Origin: M50B91 sp964526665
Lineage (GTDB): Bacteria > Patescibacteriota > Gracilibacteria > UBA4473
Length of the DNA stretch: 29,269 nt
Assembly (NCBI GenBank): GCA_964526665.1
Contig: CAZGJL010000011.1
Location: forward strand, 1-29,269
Direction of reading: 5' to 3'
Positions 1 to 6,366 of the stretch are shown here, one piece after another. The notes under the pieces are model-generated. The model was not told the origin of the DNA and ran no database searches. It saw nothing but the letters and a program-made list of their open reading frames with translations. The number at the start of each line of letters is the position of its first letter. The first letter of the stretch is position 1. A program made the position numbers and the translations under genes.

Positions 1-59
1 TTCTTTACTGCTTTTTTAGATGCAGTTTTTTTTGCTGTTTTCGCTTTTTTTTCTGACAT
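1..59 (-). CDS. Partial gene, Lys/Ala-rich N-terminus, continues beyond left edge
   Basis: Only the first 19 codons are inside the window. They read M-S-E-K-K-A-K-T-A-K-K-T-A-S-K-K-A-V-K, a basic, low-complexity tail of the kind seen on ribosomal or nucleic-acid-binding proteins. The ATG shares one base with the TAA of pheS (TAATG), so translation is probably coupled to pheS. The start does not look like PheT, the usual partner encoded after pheS. The product cannot be named from this fragment. Confidence 0.6.
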   Translation of the reverse strand, partial: MSEKKAKTAKKTASKKAVK

Positions 60-1111
60 TAAAATTGGGACAAAAATTCTATTTTTGGGGAAGATAATAA
101 TCGGATATCACCAATCCCATACTTCATCATTGCTAATCGCGTTAATCCAAACCCAAATGCAAAACCACTAAATTCCGTTGAATCAATATCACAATTTTTT
201 AGCACGTTTGGGTGAACCATTCCCGCGCCCATAAACTCGATCCATCCGGTATTTTTACAGGTCTTGCATCCCTGTCCGCCACACAACGCGCAGCTAAAAT
301 CTACTTCAAATCCAGGCTCCACAAATGGAAAATATCCAGGGCGAAGACGAACAGTCGTTTCACACTCAAAAAGCTGTGAAAGCATCGTCTCAATTGTCCC
401 TTTTAAATGAGCCAAAGAAATGTTTTTATCAATTAAAAGCCCTTCTACTTGGTAGAAAACGGCATCATGTGTCGCATCGACATCCTCATTCCGGAATGCA
501 CGTCCCGGAGCAATAAGTCTAATTGGTGCACCATGTTCACGCATTTTTCGAATTTGAACATCTGATGTTTGCGTGCGCAAAACAAAATTTTCATCAGGAT
601 TTTCTGATTTTTTTGAAATCCAAAATGTATCCTGCATATCTCTTGCTGGATGTGATGCCGGAATATTTAATGCATCAAAATTATGCCACTCTGACTCAAT
701 TTCTGGACCATCTGCTATTTCAAACCCCATACTGGTAAAAATCTGTTCTACTTGTCTTTGAACATGACTAATTGGATGCATTGACCCATGTTTCACCGGA
801 AATTTCTGTGTTACATCTATTTTCTCTTCCTTCAATTTTTCATTTAAAATCACTGCTTCTAGTATTTCTTTCTTTTCTGTAAATGCCTCTACAAATTCTG
901 AACGAAAACCTGCTAATGCCTGACCGATTTCTCGTTTTTCTTCTGGAGAACAAGTCTTCAAATTTTTAGAAATTTGTCCAATCTCTGATTTCTTCGAAAG
1001 AAACTGAATTTCAAAGTCAGCTAACTGCTCTTGTGTTTTTATGGTAGAAAAAATTTCCCGTGCTTGCGTGGATAACGCTTTAAGCCGAGATAAGATATTT
1101 GTTTCAGTCAT
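59..1111 (-). CDS. pheS: Phenylalanine-tRNA ligase alpha subunit
   Basis: Catalytic subunit of the cytoplasmic (alpha-beta)2 phenylalanyl-tRNA synthetase, which charges tRNA-Phe. The 350-residue length fits the bacterial family. Visible parts: an N-terminal coiled coil (about 1-90), a class II motif 1 region starting near HPISHVQ (about 112), motif 2 around FRNEDVDATHD (about 206-216), the usual CxxCxGxGCxxC knuckle (Cys 274, 277, 282, 285) followed by TGWIEFMGAGMVHPN, and motif 3 GFGLTRLAMMKYGI near the end. The ATG at 1111 (protein starts MTETN) is preferred over an in-frame TTG 24 nt upstream, because homologues begin close to this point. The next gene downstream starts within the stop codon (TAATG) and is not recognisably pheT. 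No clear Shine-Dalgarno is seen. An AT-rich stretch with a TTGACT hexamer on the minus strand near 1175-1185 could be its promoter, but no good -10 goes with it. Confidence 0.97.
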   Translation of the reverse strand: MTETNILSRLKALSTQAREIFSTIKTQEQLADFEIQFLSKKSEIGQISKNLKTCSPEEKREIGQALAGFRSEFVEAFTEKKEILEAVILNEKLKEEKIDVTQKFPVKHGSMHPISHVQRQVEQIFTSMGFEIADGPEIESEWHNFDALNIPASHPARDMQDTFWISKKSENPDENFVLRTQTSDVQIRKMREHGAPIRLIAPGRAFRNEDVDATHDAVFYQVEGLLIDKNISLAHLKGTIETMLSQLFECETTVRLRPGYFPFVEPGFEVDFSCALCGGQGCKTCKNTGWIEFMGAGMVHPNVLKNCDIDSTEFSGFAFGFGLTRLAMMKYGIGDIRLLSSPKIEFLSQF

Positions 1112-1127
1112 TCGCGAGAAAAAAAAC

Positions 1128-1156
1128 TTGCTCAAAGGCAGAAATTCCTGTACAAT
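1128..1156 (+). promoter_or_regulatory. Candidate promoter for the repeat-protein gene
   Basis: TTGCTC (1128-1133), 17-bp spacer, TACAAT (1151-1156). The same TTGCTC -35 with 17-bp spacing is found before the phosphoketolase gene. It would give a leader of about 60 nt, longer than most in this window. Confidence 0.4.
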
Positions 1157-1225
1157 TTGGCGAAAAGGTCATAAAAAGTCAACTTTTTCTAAAGAACTTT
1201 TTTGGCACAAAACCCACACAAACAA

Positions 1226-2341
1226 ATGGTTAATTTCAATTTCGGACTCGGCTCAGATGATTCTGCTACTCCTGCAGATCCTGCTGGAATGCAAAACACA
1301 AGTAATACTGATGATGCTGCTGTTACAGCAGATCCAGTTCCTTCTGTAGCAAAAGCGAAGCCGCTTACTGAACTTATGACAGACGAAGGTTCTTCAACCG
1401 AAAAGATTGATGTTCCTGCTCCTGTAGAAGTAAAAAAAGAAGTAGTAGTAGCAAAAGAACCCGAAATTGATATTCTGGCTGAAGAAACTCCTAAAAATGA
1501 GATTAAGGAAATTCCTACACCCGAAGTAAAAGAAGCAAAGCTTGCAGAGAAACCTGCTGTGACAGCACCAGCAAATCCTTTTGCTGTTCCTACTGTTACT
1601 CCTAAAGAAGATTCTAAACCTGAGGAAAAGAAAGAAGAACCTAAAAAAGAAAATACGCCTGCTCCTGTAGTACCAGCAGCAAGTCCTTTTTCTCTTCCTA
1701 CTGTTACTCCTAAAGAAGATTTTAAACCTGAGGAAAAGAAAGAAGAACCTAAAAAAGAAAATACGCCTGCTCCTGTAGTACCAGCAGCAAGTCCTTTTTC
1801 TCTTCCTACTGTTACTCCTAAAGAAGATTTTAAACCTGAGGAAAAGAAAGAAGAGGTAAAAAAAGAAGATACGCCTGCTCCTGTAGTACCGGCAACAAGT
1901 CCTTTTTCTGTTCCTCCTGTTACTCCTAAAGAAGATTCTAAACCTGAGGAAAAAAAGGAAGAACCTAAAAAAGAGGAGAAGAAAGAAATAGAAATCAAAC
2001 CTAAAAAGCCTTCTACACCAGAAGTCACTCCATCAAGTTCTAATTCAACAAATGCCACAAACGATCCTATGCAATCCGTAGGACAAGTTAAAAATGATAT
2101 TGTTGCATTCGTAGAATCCCATAAGGGAAATGTTAAACGGCTTCAAACAGAAATTGCTGGACTGGAAACAAAAATCCAAGAAGAGAAAAATCTTCTCAAG
2201 AGTAAAGGAGATGCCTACGTGACAATGCTTAAAGAATTACAAGATCTCACACAGAATTTTGGATTAAATGGAAATGAACATACAAAACAACCACACCGTC
2301 CTCAGCATTCCAACAATCCTCAATCAAATCACAAGAAATAA
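1226..2341 (+). CDS. Repeat-containing Pro/Lys/Glu-rich coiled-coil protein, function unknown
   Basis: Not assigned to a family. The predicted 371-residue protein (from the ATG at 1226; an in-frame TTG at 1202 would add 8 residues) has no signal peptide or membrane segment. It starts with an acidic Ala/Asp/Pro segment, continues with 36-residue repeats (about 118-250) of the type PFSLPTVTPKEDFKPEEKKE and then PKKENTPAPVVPAAS, and has a basic Lys/Pro stretch. The C-terminus is a predicted coiled coil (about 293-345) with regular Leu/Ile spacing, followed by a His/Gln/Asn-rich tail. The layout suggests a long flexible linker joined to an oligomerisation helix, i.e. a cytoplasmic scaffold or tether. 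No Shine-Dalgarno precedes either start. The gene ends 20 nt before a bidirectional terminator and converges on the HU gene. Confidence is high that it is coding (a continuous frame with conserved repeats) and low for any role. Confidence 0.8.
   Translation: MVNFNFGLGSDDSATPADPAGMQNTSNTDDAAVTADPVPSVAKAKPLTELMTDEGSSTEKIDVPAPVEVKKEVVVAKEPEIDILAEETPKNEIKEIPTPEVKEAKLAEKPAVTAPANPFAVPTVTPKEDSKPEEKKEEPKKENTPAPVVPAASPFSLPTVTPKEDFKPEEKKEEPKKENTPAPVVPAASPFSLPTVTPKEDFKPEEKKEEVKKEDTPAPVVPATSPFSVPPVTPKEDSKPEEKKEEPKKEEKKEIEIKPKKPSTPEVTPSSSNSTNATNDPMQSVGQVKNDIVAFVESHKGNVKRLQTEIAGLETKIQEEKNLLKSKGDAYVTMLKELQDLTQNFGLNGNEHTKQPHRPQHSNNPQSNHKK
1577..1975 (+). repeat. Tandem 108-bp coding repeat, 3 full copies plus a partial fourth
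   Basis: Copies start at 1577, 1685, 1793 and 1901, exactly 108 bp (36 codons) apart; the fourth runs about 75 bp before diverging. Copies 2 and 3 are identical over roughly their first 62 bases, while copies 1 and 2 are identical through their second half. This mosaic similarity points to recent slippage or gene conversion. The frame is kept in every copy. Confidence 0.95.
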
Positions 2342-2360
2342 TCTCTAAAAATTAAACAAT

Positions 2361-2394
2361 AAAAAAACTCGCCCATCAGGACGAGTTTTTTTTA
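2361..2394. terminator. Bidirectional intrinsic terminator
   Basis: Stem ACTCG-(C)-CC / GG-(A)-CGAGT with an ATCA loop, flanked by seven A on the left and eight T on the right. It therefore works in both directions, between the convergent repeat-protein gene and the HU gene. Confidence 0.85.
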
Positions 2395-2405
2395 TTAAAT
2401 TCGAA

Positions 2406-2684
2406 TTATCGAACTGTCTCTCGTAGACCTTTACCAGCTTTGAATGTAGGAACATTTCGTGCTGGAATTTTGATTGCTGCACCAGTCTGTGGGTTAACAC
2501 CTGTTCGTGCTGCACGTGCTGAAACTTTGAAAGTTCCGAATCCAGTCAATGTAACTGATCCTCCTTTCTTAAGCTCTCCTGAGATTGCTCCAAGCAATGC
2601 TTCAAGAGCGTCTGCTCCTGCTTTTTTAGTAATACCTGCTGCTGCGGCCATGTCTGCTACGAGATCACCTTTTGAGTATGCCAT
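2406..2684 (-). CDS. hup: HU family DNA-binding protein
   Basis: Small histone-like protein that bends and compacts DNA as a dimer. The 92 residues match the usual HU/IHF length. N-terminal helices (AYSKGDLVADMAAAAGITKK) are followed by the family core GSVTLTGFGTFKVSARAAR, then the DNA-binding arm with the typical TGxxIKIPARNVPTFKAGK pattern. The ATG at 2684 (MAYSKGD) is chosen because homologues start here; the frame is open for 40 more codons upstream, but these have no similarity and overlap the predicted promoter. There is no Shine-Dalgarno (TATTAAA precedes the ATG). A structured leader of about 100 nt with a terminator-like hairpin lies upstream, so expression may be set by attenuation. 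A terminator shared with the convergent neighbour follows the gene. Confidence 0.97.
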   Translation of the reverse strand: MAYSKGDLVADMAAAAGITKKAGADALEALLGAISGELKKGGSVTLTGFGTFKVSARAARTGVNPQTGAAIKIPARNVPTFKAGKGLRETVR

Positions 2685-2697
2685 TTTAATAGGGGTT

Positions 2698-2788
2698 AAA
2701 AAATAGCTTCGCCGGCAGTTTAAGCTCAGGTTTCCTCTCTTGGCAAGCGGTTTGTCGTAAAAAGTGGTTGCGCCGTGCCAAAAAAATG
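2698..2788 (-). ncRNA. Candidate structured leader or small RNA upstream of HU
   Basis: Downstream of an extended -10 element the minus strand forms a long stem, TGGCACGG pairing with CCG-CT-TGCCA (2741-2780; 8 bp with a 2-nt bulge). A purine-rich single strand follows, then a second hairpin AGCTT/AAGCT (2705-2726) followed by a run of T (2703-2698). This looks like either a small RNA of about 90 nt ending at its own terminator, or a 5' leader with an attenuator before HU. No known RNA family is recognised. Confidence 0.4.
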
Positions 2789-2794
2789 TTCTAA

Positions 2795-2803
2795 AGTATA
2801 ACA
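2795..2803 (-). promoter_or_regulatory. Extended -10 promoter for the HU leader
   Basis: The minus strand reads TGTTATACT, an extended -10 (TGn plus TATACT). No convincing -35 is seen at 16-18 bp, which is acceptable for extended -10 promoters. Transcription would start near 2788. Confidence 0.5.
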
Positions 2804-2851
2804 ATCTGGCAGTCCGCTCTATGACCTATGTTTCAAGAAATGTGTTCAAGA

Positions 2852-4174
2852 TTATTCATATCCCCTCAATGCCAAAATTATTGGCATAACTCCCAATTGT
2901 TGATCTACAACAGATCCATCAAATACACCGTCTGCAACATACTTTCCTTTGGTATATCGATCTGTTCCAGAATAAACATATGGACTTGGTAAGTCACGAT
3001 TTCGATATCCCAATCCATTATAACTTTCAGCAAATAATGCCATTTCTCCTAGGCTCGAATTTGGATTAAGAGAAGAGAATTCATTATTTGAACTTTTTAT
3101 TCTTTGAATTGCATCTACAGCTGCTTCTTTCCATTGCCCTTTTTCAAAGAAAATTCCTTTTGGAACCAATGTGGTCGGTTTCCCTAACAACTCTCCATTA
3201 TGTAAATATGTATTAAATTTATTACTTGATTCTCGTGTATGAATAGCTGCAACTAACATCCAAGGAACTCCCGTTTCTGCTTGAATATAAAGATATTCGT
3301 CTTTGTGTGCGAGAATACGCCCTATTGTTCTTCCCATTTTTTCATTTCCCCCAGATAAACGAGATAAATCTACTTTAGCATTTAATGCCTTTTCATCACT
3401 TTTTTGCACTTTTTCTTCCCAATCGAGTTTTTCATATTCTTCTACATCTCCTACCTCGTCCAAAAATTGAGCTTGATATGCAGCTTCTCCATACAAAGTA
3501 TCTATTACCGTTCCATCTTTATCTTTTCTCTCATAGCTCTCAGTTTTCATAATTGCTGTAGTTCCGAATCCTACTTTTTCTTCTCCTGACACGTCGGTTG
3601 AGATGGTTTCTCCACCAGTAATAGGTAAATACTTTCCCTTTTTTGTTACATATCCCACTTTACTTCCGTGAAATTTAGGATCAATAGATCGCTGTCCCAC
3701 AACTCCATTTATTTTTATAAACTCTTGATCTGAACCAAAGATATCCCCTGCTCCAATACGCATTTTTGCAGAGCTATTTCCATGAAAATTCACTACCCCA
3801 TTGCTATCAACAAAAAGGGAATATAATACTGTTGCTGGTGATCGTTTTAAAAAAGCTGAAGCAGGAATCCCCTCAAATCCTTCCGGAAAATCTATCCCCT
3901 CTGCTCTTCCTGTTGAAAGCATACTTTCTTCGCTTCCTACATATCCAAATGATATCGCTGCTCCCTCAACTGCCTCAATAGCTTTATTAATAATTTCGTC
4001 ATTTACACGAATTTTCTGCTGCTTATCTAATTTTTTTGTTTGTTTTTCTGTTAATTTTTCTGAAGATTTGTTTTGTTCCGTATTTGTTGAGGTTGCTTCC
4101 TTATTTTCAATACCCCCTCCTCTGAACAAAAATGCTCCAGAAGAAATTGCATTGAACTGATATAAACTTTTCAT
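2852..4174 (-). CDS. Protein with C-terminal lysozyme-like (COG5526-type) domain
   Basis: 440 residues. The C-terminal part (about 285-440) matches a phage/bacterial lysozyme-like family recalled as COG5526: PWMLVAAIHTRESS (catalytic Glu predicted at 315), then FNTYLHNGELL, and later YNGLGYRNRDLPSPYVYSG and GKYVADG-VVDQQLGVM. Members usually read WPLIAVIHERE...YNGLGY...SPYLWAGT...GKYVADG and are used as endolysins or murein hydrolases, so this enzyme probably cuts peptidoglycan glycan strands. The N-terminal 280 residues are unrecognised: a Lys/Gln-rich linker (about 25-60) and then a probable globular region. No clear signal peptide is seen, so its route to the wall is unknown. The ATG lies 6 nt behind a -10 hexamer, implying a leaderless mRNA. 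It stands alone, with no holin or phage genes nearby. Family is inferred from motifs by eye. Confidence 0.75.
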   Translation of the reverse strand: MKSLYQFNAISSGAFLFRGGGIENKEATSTNTEQNKSSEKLTEKQTKKLDKQQKIRVNDEIINKAIEAVEGAAISFGYVGSEESMLSTGRAEGIDFPEGFEGIPASAFLKRSPATVLYSLFVDSNGVVNFHGNSSAKMRIGAGDIFGSDQEFIKINGVVGQRSIDPKFHGSKVGYVTKKGKYLPITGGETISTDVSGEEKVGFGTTAIMKTESYERKDKDGTVIDTLYGEAAYQAQFLDEVGDVEEYEKLDWEEKVQKSDEKALNAKVDLSRLSGGNEKMGRTIGRILAHKDEYLYIQAETGVPWMLVAAIHTRESSNKFNTYLHNGELLGKPTTLVPKGIFFEKGQWKEAAVDAIQRIKSSNNEFSSLNPNSSLGEMALFAESYNGLGYRNRDLPSPYVYSGTDRYTKGKYVADGVFDGSVVDQQLGVMPIILALRGYE

Positions 4175-4180
4175 CTCAAT

Positions 4181-4209
4181 ATTCTACCCCAAAACCACCT
4201 TTTTTACAA
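4181..4209 (-). promoter_or_regulatory. Promoter of the lysozyme-like gene, leaderless type
   Basis: Minus strand: TTGTAA (4209-4204), 17-bp spacer, TAGAAT (4186-4181), then only 6 nt (ATTGAG) before the ATG. Transcription would start at or next to the start codon. Confidence 0.6.
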
Positions 4210-4230
4210 GTGTTTCAGCGATTTTCAGGC

Positions 4231-4267
4231 ATAAAAAAAACATCCCATTACGCACAACCGTAATAGG
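4231..4267 (-). terminator. Intrinsic terminator upstream of the lysozyme-like gene
   Basis: Minus strand: CC-T-ATTACG, loop GTTGTG, CGTAAT-G-GG, then about eight T (4240-4233). It would stop minus-strand transcripts coming from the RNHCP gene side before they reach the lysozyme-like gene promoter. Confidence 0.65.
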
Positions 4268-4319
4268 AGAATTTTTGTTTTTGTTTTACAAGTACCTGGG
4301 GTCTGATTCTTATCTATAA

Positions 4320-4790
4320 AATTTATTTCCTTTTCATCATGAGCATTACGAAGTTCACATTGCTGAAAACTTAATAGGTATTCATGACAGCCTTTTTTTT
4401 GCTATTGGACAGTCTGATCCAACTCAGAGATTTAATTCAATAAAAATTCCTGATGTATCATCAACCGAAGCGAATTTTGATTCGGCGGTAGCGTATTAAT
4501 GATATTTAACGTCCTTTCTAGGTACCTGAGACGAAAACCTTGAGGTAGTTTTTTCTTTTGCATCACTACAAAATACTTACCACTGAGCGCTTCATGTCAT
4601 GAAAGCGGATTCAATATTTTCCCAAATAAATATAACACTGGGGAAGAAATTCTTTCTTCGATAGATTCAAAAGTATCGCAACGATTGAACCGAAAATGAA
4701 ATGATAAACAGTGTAAAAGAACAAGTGCTTCACAACTTTTCTTTGATTGCTCAATTCCAAGTTGTTAAGACAGTATAACATAAGAATGAA
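4320..4790 (+). pseudogene. Degenerate coding remnant in the 4175-4812 gap
   Basis: This 638-bp gap holds no intact gene. From 4320 a frame is open for 59 codons with protein-like composition (for example HHEHYEVHIAENLIGIHDS and later PDVSSTEANFDSAVAY) but no start codon; it ends at the TAA at 4497-4499. An ATG overlaps that stop (TAATG) and opens a second frame, interrupted by TGA at 4541 and again near 4697 but free of TAA/TAG to about 4790. Other frames hold protein-like pieces too (DENLEVVFSFASLQNTYH; MINSVKEQVLHNFSLIAQFQ). Together this suggests one or two genes broken by stops and frameshifts. Family unknown. A GTACCTG word occurs near both 4291 and 4522. Confidence 0.4.
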
Positions 4791-4812
4791 AAAAACACAA
4801 GGACAATCCCCA

Positions 4813-5133
4813 TTAAAATTCTGGAACTGGTTTTCCGGCTAATTCCAGTAATACTGCTCGATTGTCGTCTAATGCTATTTTATTGCGTCCTAATTTTTCA
4901 CATTTTTTACACCGAAATACGATTTGTTGCGGTTCTCCACCTTTATACTCTAGCCCAATAGGCATCAAAATCCCGTGACAATCACAAGCACGATCTCCTG
5001 GTAAATTATCTACATGCTGAGAAGACAGACAATTTCTACAATGATTCCTACAAGTTTTCTTTGCGGGCGGATTTTCATGTCCACAAACCGAACAAATGAA
5101 GGAATCGTTGATTTTTTCAAAAACTTTTGACAT
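4813..5133 (-). CDS. RNHCP domain zinc-ribbon protein
   Basis: 106 residues matching the RNHCP family, named after a conserved R-N-H-C-x-x-C motif; here KTCRNHCRNCLSSQHVD (about 27-43) followed by PGDRACDCHGILMPIG. Four Cys pairs are visible: CSVC near 14-17, a C/C pair in the RNHC motif, CDC in the middle and CKKC near 75-78, consistent with two zinc knuckles. The biochemical role of the family is not established to my knowledge. The ATG is only 9 bp from the divergent GTG of the WecG/TagA-type gene, so the two genes must share an overlapping regulatory region that extends into each other's coding sequence. Confidence 0.88.
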   Translation of the reverse strand: MSKVFEKINDSFICSVCGHENPPAKKTCRNHCRNCLSSQHVDNLPGDRACDCHGILMPIGLEYKGGEPQQIVFRCKKCEKLGRNKIALDDNRAVLLELAGKPVPEF

Positions 5134-5142
5134 CCTGTATTC

Positions 5143-5862
5143 GTGGAATTTAAACTTCTCGGCGTTCGAATCGATTCATTTTCGTCCAAAAACCTCGAAC
5201 GAATATTCGCTGAAAAACTGAACGGAAGCAAGTTTTGTCATGTCACAACAGTCAATCCTGAATTCCTTGTATCGGCAAAAAATGATTCTGAGTTCCTCAA
5301 TCTTCTCAATAAAGCAGAATTAAATATTTGTGATGGCGTTGGTATTCAGGTTTTAAGTCGATTTCTTCATGGAAAAAAAATAGAACGTATTAGTGGCGTA
5401 CAGGTTGCCAAAATATTGTGCAAGATTTGTGCTCAAGAAAGCAAATCGATATTCTTTCTGGGCGGTCGCAACGTTGTACAAAAGGCGGCAGAAACAATGA
5501 GGAAAAATTACCCCAATTTAAAAATTGCTGGATTTGCCGAAGGAAATCCCAACGAATTACTTGAAGAAGTAAAAATCGCTCAACCAGATGCTATCCTCGT
5601 CGCTTATGGCGCTCCAGCACAAGAAAAATGGATTGATAAATATCACGCAGAAATTCCCTCTCTTCGCATTGGTATTGGAATTGGTGGAACCTTCGACTTC
5701 TGGGCCGGTAAAGTAAAACGCGCACCAAAATTTGCACAACGCGTAGGAATTGAATGGCTCTGGAGATTAATACAAGAACCCAAAACTCGAGCAAACCGTA
5801 TTTGGCGAGCTGTTTTCGTGTTTCCTCTATTGGCACTACAAGAAAAGTTTAAAAGAAACTGA
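5143..5862 (+). CDS. WecG/TagA/CpsF family glycosyltransferase (GT26)
   Basis: Transfers an N-acetylhexosamine-type sugar (ManNAc, ManNAcA or Glc in known members) from a nucleotide sugar to a lipid-linked acceptor at the inner face of the membrane, as in wall polymer or capsule synthesis. 239 residues, the family's usual size. Motifs: TVNPEF (36-41), NICDGVGI (61-68), FFLGGR (104-109), VAYGAPAQEKW (153-163), IGGTFDFWAGKVKRAP (180-195) and GIEWLWRLIQEP (202-213), followed by the basic/amphipathic tail that binds the membrane in TagA-like enzymes. The GTG start fits homologues, which begin just before ILGVxID. The gene ends in TGA, supporting the standard code. No other polysaccharide gene is adjacent, so the exact sugar and acceptor cannot be stated. 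Confidence 0.93.
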   Translation: MEFKLLGVRIDSFSSKNLERIFAEKLNGSKFCHVTTVNPEFLVSAKNDSEFLNLLNKAELNICDGVGIQVLSRFLHGKKIERISGVQVAKILCKICAQESKSIFFLGGRNVVQKAAETMRKNYPNLKIAGFAEGNPNELLEEVKIAQPDAILVAYGAPAQEKWIDKYHAEIPSLRIGIGIGGTFDFWAGKVKRAPKFAQRVGIEWLWRLIQEPKTRANRIWRAVFVFPLLALQEKFKRN

Positions 5863-5909
5863 AACTTCAGTCTTCAACGTTAGAATTCTTTTATTTGTAG
5901 TTTGTAGTT

Positions 5910-6365
5910 TTAACTGTCCCACTCTGCCAAAATAGCTTCATCATCTTCCTGTGCCTCTTCCGCAGCCTCACGCTGACGCAATGCCGCTTGTTGCTGGGCA
6001 CGTTCTTCTTTTATTTCTACATTTCGTTCTGCAATTTCTGCATCCGTTAATTTCGGTTGTGTAGGACCATATTTTGCCTCAATCTCTGATAACTTAGCTC
6101 TCTCTCGAGTCAAAATTCCACGCAATTTTTCAGTTTGCTCGGCATTCATCACTTCAGACAGATTGAACCAATACTGACGCTCTCCATCATTCATTGATTC
6201 TGATAGAAGAATCATCTCCACAAGCTCTGGATATTCTGCCAGAAATTTCTCAGGAACTTCAAAATCTTTCAGCATCTTCCCTGTCTTCGGAGTACGAATA
6301 GTCGTCAAGTCTGTAGTAACTACTGCTGTAGTTGTACCACCCGAAATTAATGTTGCGTCTGTCAT
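5910..6365 (-). CDS. Hypothetical protein with ERQYWF motif, last gene of orphan operon
   Basis: 151 residues from the ATG at 6365; an in-frame ATG at 6380 would add 5 residues and overlap the upstream gene. The N-terminus is Thr-rich, and the centre holds FEVPEKFLAEYPELVEMILL followed by SESMNDGERQYWFNLSEVM (about 56-73) and a leucine-patterned helix with LRGILTRER. I recall similar D/N-D-x-ERQYWF segments in uncharacterised Patescibacteria proteins, with no known function. The last 45 residues are a Glu/Ala/Arg-rich helix, probably coiled coil. One base separates it from the stop of the 653-residue gene (TAA-A-ATG), so translation is coupled and the two proteins are likely made together. 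No signal peptide or membrane segment. Confidence 0.8.
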   Translation of the reverse strand: MTDATLISGGTTTAVVTTDLTTIRTPKTGKMLKDFEVPEKFLAEYPELVEMILLSESMNDGERQYWFNLSEVMNAEQTEKLRGILTRERAKLSEIEAKYGPTQPKLTDAEIAERNVEIKEERAQQQAALRQREAAEEAQEDDEAILAEWDS

Positions 6366-6366
6366 T

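Noticed and set aside
1577..1975. Possible CRISPR-like array from regular repeats
   Set aside because: The unit is 108 bp, fully coding and in frame, with no spacers.
1189..2058. A 289-residue minus-strand frame opposite the repeat protein
   Set aside because: Ser/Gly/Phe-rich low complexity mirrors the plus-strand Pro/Lys/Glu repeats; the plus frame has the natural composition, coiled coil and a terminator after it.
2685..2804. A 40-codon upstream extension of HU
   Set aside because: Not homologous, overlaps the extended -10, and the region folds as RNA.
4288..4312. A CCTGGGGTCTGATTCT word like those near IS200/REP-type transposase elements
   Set aside because: No Y1 transposase motif, no clear element ends, and only a 7-bp repeat nearby; not enough to call a mobile element.
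4320..4790. Genetic code 25 (TGA = Gly) for the whole window
   Set aside because: secD, serS, miaA and the WecG/TagA-type gene all end naturally at TGA, and conserved genes have no internal TGA.
5863..5909. Possible terminator between the convergent WecG/TagA-type and 151-aa genes
   Set aside because: Only short weak pairing and scattered T runs; no convincing hairpin.
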